From: Enterococcus sp. BWB1-3
GTDB taxonomy: Bacteria > Bacillota > Bacilli > Lactobacillales > Enterococcaceae
Reading direction: 5' to 3'
DNA: 64,000 bases
NCBI RefSeq assembly: GCF_016745275.1
Contig: NZ_JADOEP010000021.1
Location: 1-64,000, forward strand
Shown: positions 63,931 to 64,000 of the stretch, piece by piece
Position numbering within the stretch: the first letter of the stretch is position 1
How the letters are laid out: the number at the start of each line of letters is the position of its first letter
Translations under genes and position numbers: made by a program
The notes under the pieces: generated by a model
What the model saw: only the letters and a program-made list of their open reading frames with translations
The model's database searches: none
Told to the model about the DNA's origin: nothing

Positions 63931-64000
63931 CTCTCACAGGTAATTTTCTTTATCATAAATTATACTATATTATTATTTAATAAATCAGCAGGAATATTAC

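Overview
The window looks like chromosome from a low-GC Gram-positive of the Lactobacillales, most likely an Enterococcus. This rests on A+T-rich DNA with strong GGAGG-type ribosome sites, many PTS sugar loci, a maltose locus of the enterococcal malR/pgmB/malT/mapP type, and terminator hairpins of the GAGTGTGRGACAATA type. The genus is an inference from gene content; no 16S or other marker gene is present.

Bases 1-15300 are carbohydrate metabolism. A truncated copy of a dispersed repeat, with five 54-55 bp tandem units, opens the window. A GntR/HutC regulator lies upstream of a beta-glucoside EIIC and a GH1 6-phospho-beta-glucosidase. An RpiR regulator then diverges from a nine-gene cluster: two dehydrogenases, a complete mannose-family PTS (IIC, IID, IIB, IIA), a membrane-anchored M28-like protein, mannonate dehydratase and a KDPG-type aldolase. 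The cluster looks built to take up and degrade a sugar acid.

Bases 15300-20250 are decayed: IS256 and IS30 relics, small hypothetical genes, a ROK regulator, remnants of a sugar acetyltransferase and a permease, and an intact Cof-type HAD phosphatase. At 20168-25190 lies a leuABCD operon preceded by a leader peptide with four consecutive leucine codons and a mutually exclusive terminator/antiterminator, which indicates ribosome-mediated attenuation.

Bases 25360-36953 form a more A+T-rich defence island. A large Eco57I/type IIG-like adenine methylase carries its 3' specificity region inside an invertible DNA segment. Perfect 25-bp inverted repeats at 27756-27780 and 29441-29465 flank a silent, oppositely oriented second specificity cassette. 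A serine recombinase starts 34 bp beyond the right repeat and overlaps a PLD-nuclease/SNF2-helicase gene. Inversion would swap the last 265 residues of the methylase for 294 others, in frame. A NUDIX hydrolase and a PLD/DEAD helicase/DUF3427 protein follow. After a short interval holding two related structured-RNA candidates (38569-38650 and 38842-38920) comes a complete Wadjet operon, jetABCD (39429-47359).

Bases 47500-64000 hold proC, a decayed ABC ATPase, an Ada-type DNA repair protein, a small lipoprotein and an IS256 relic. The maltose locus follows (pgmB, malT, mapP, malR) with MalR-like operators, but without the maltose phosphorylase gene expected beside pgmB. The window closes with an ABC exporter, a 360-bp MITE-like repeat related to the one at the window start, a cold-shock protein, an acetyltransferase relic, a baeRF-family protein and a three-hairpin RNA candidate.
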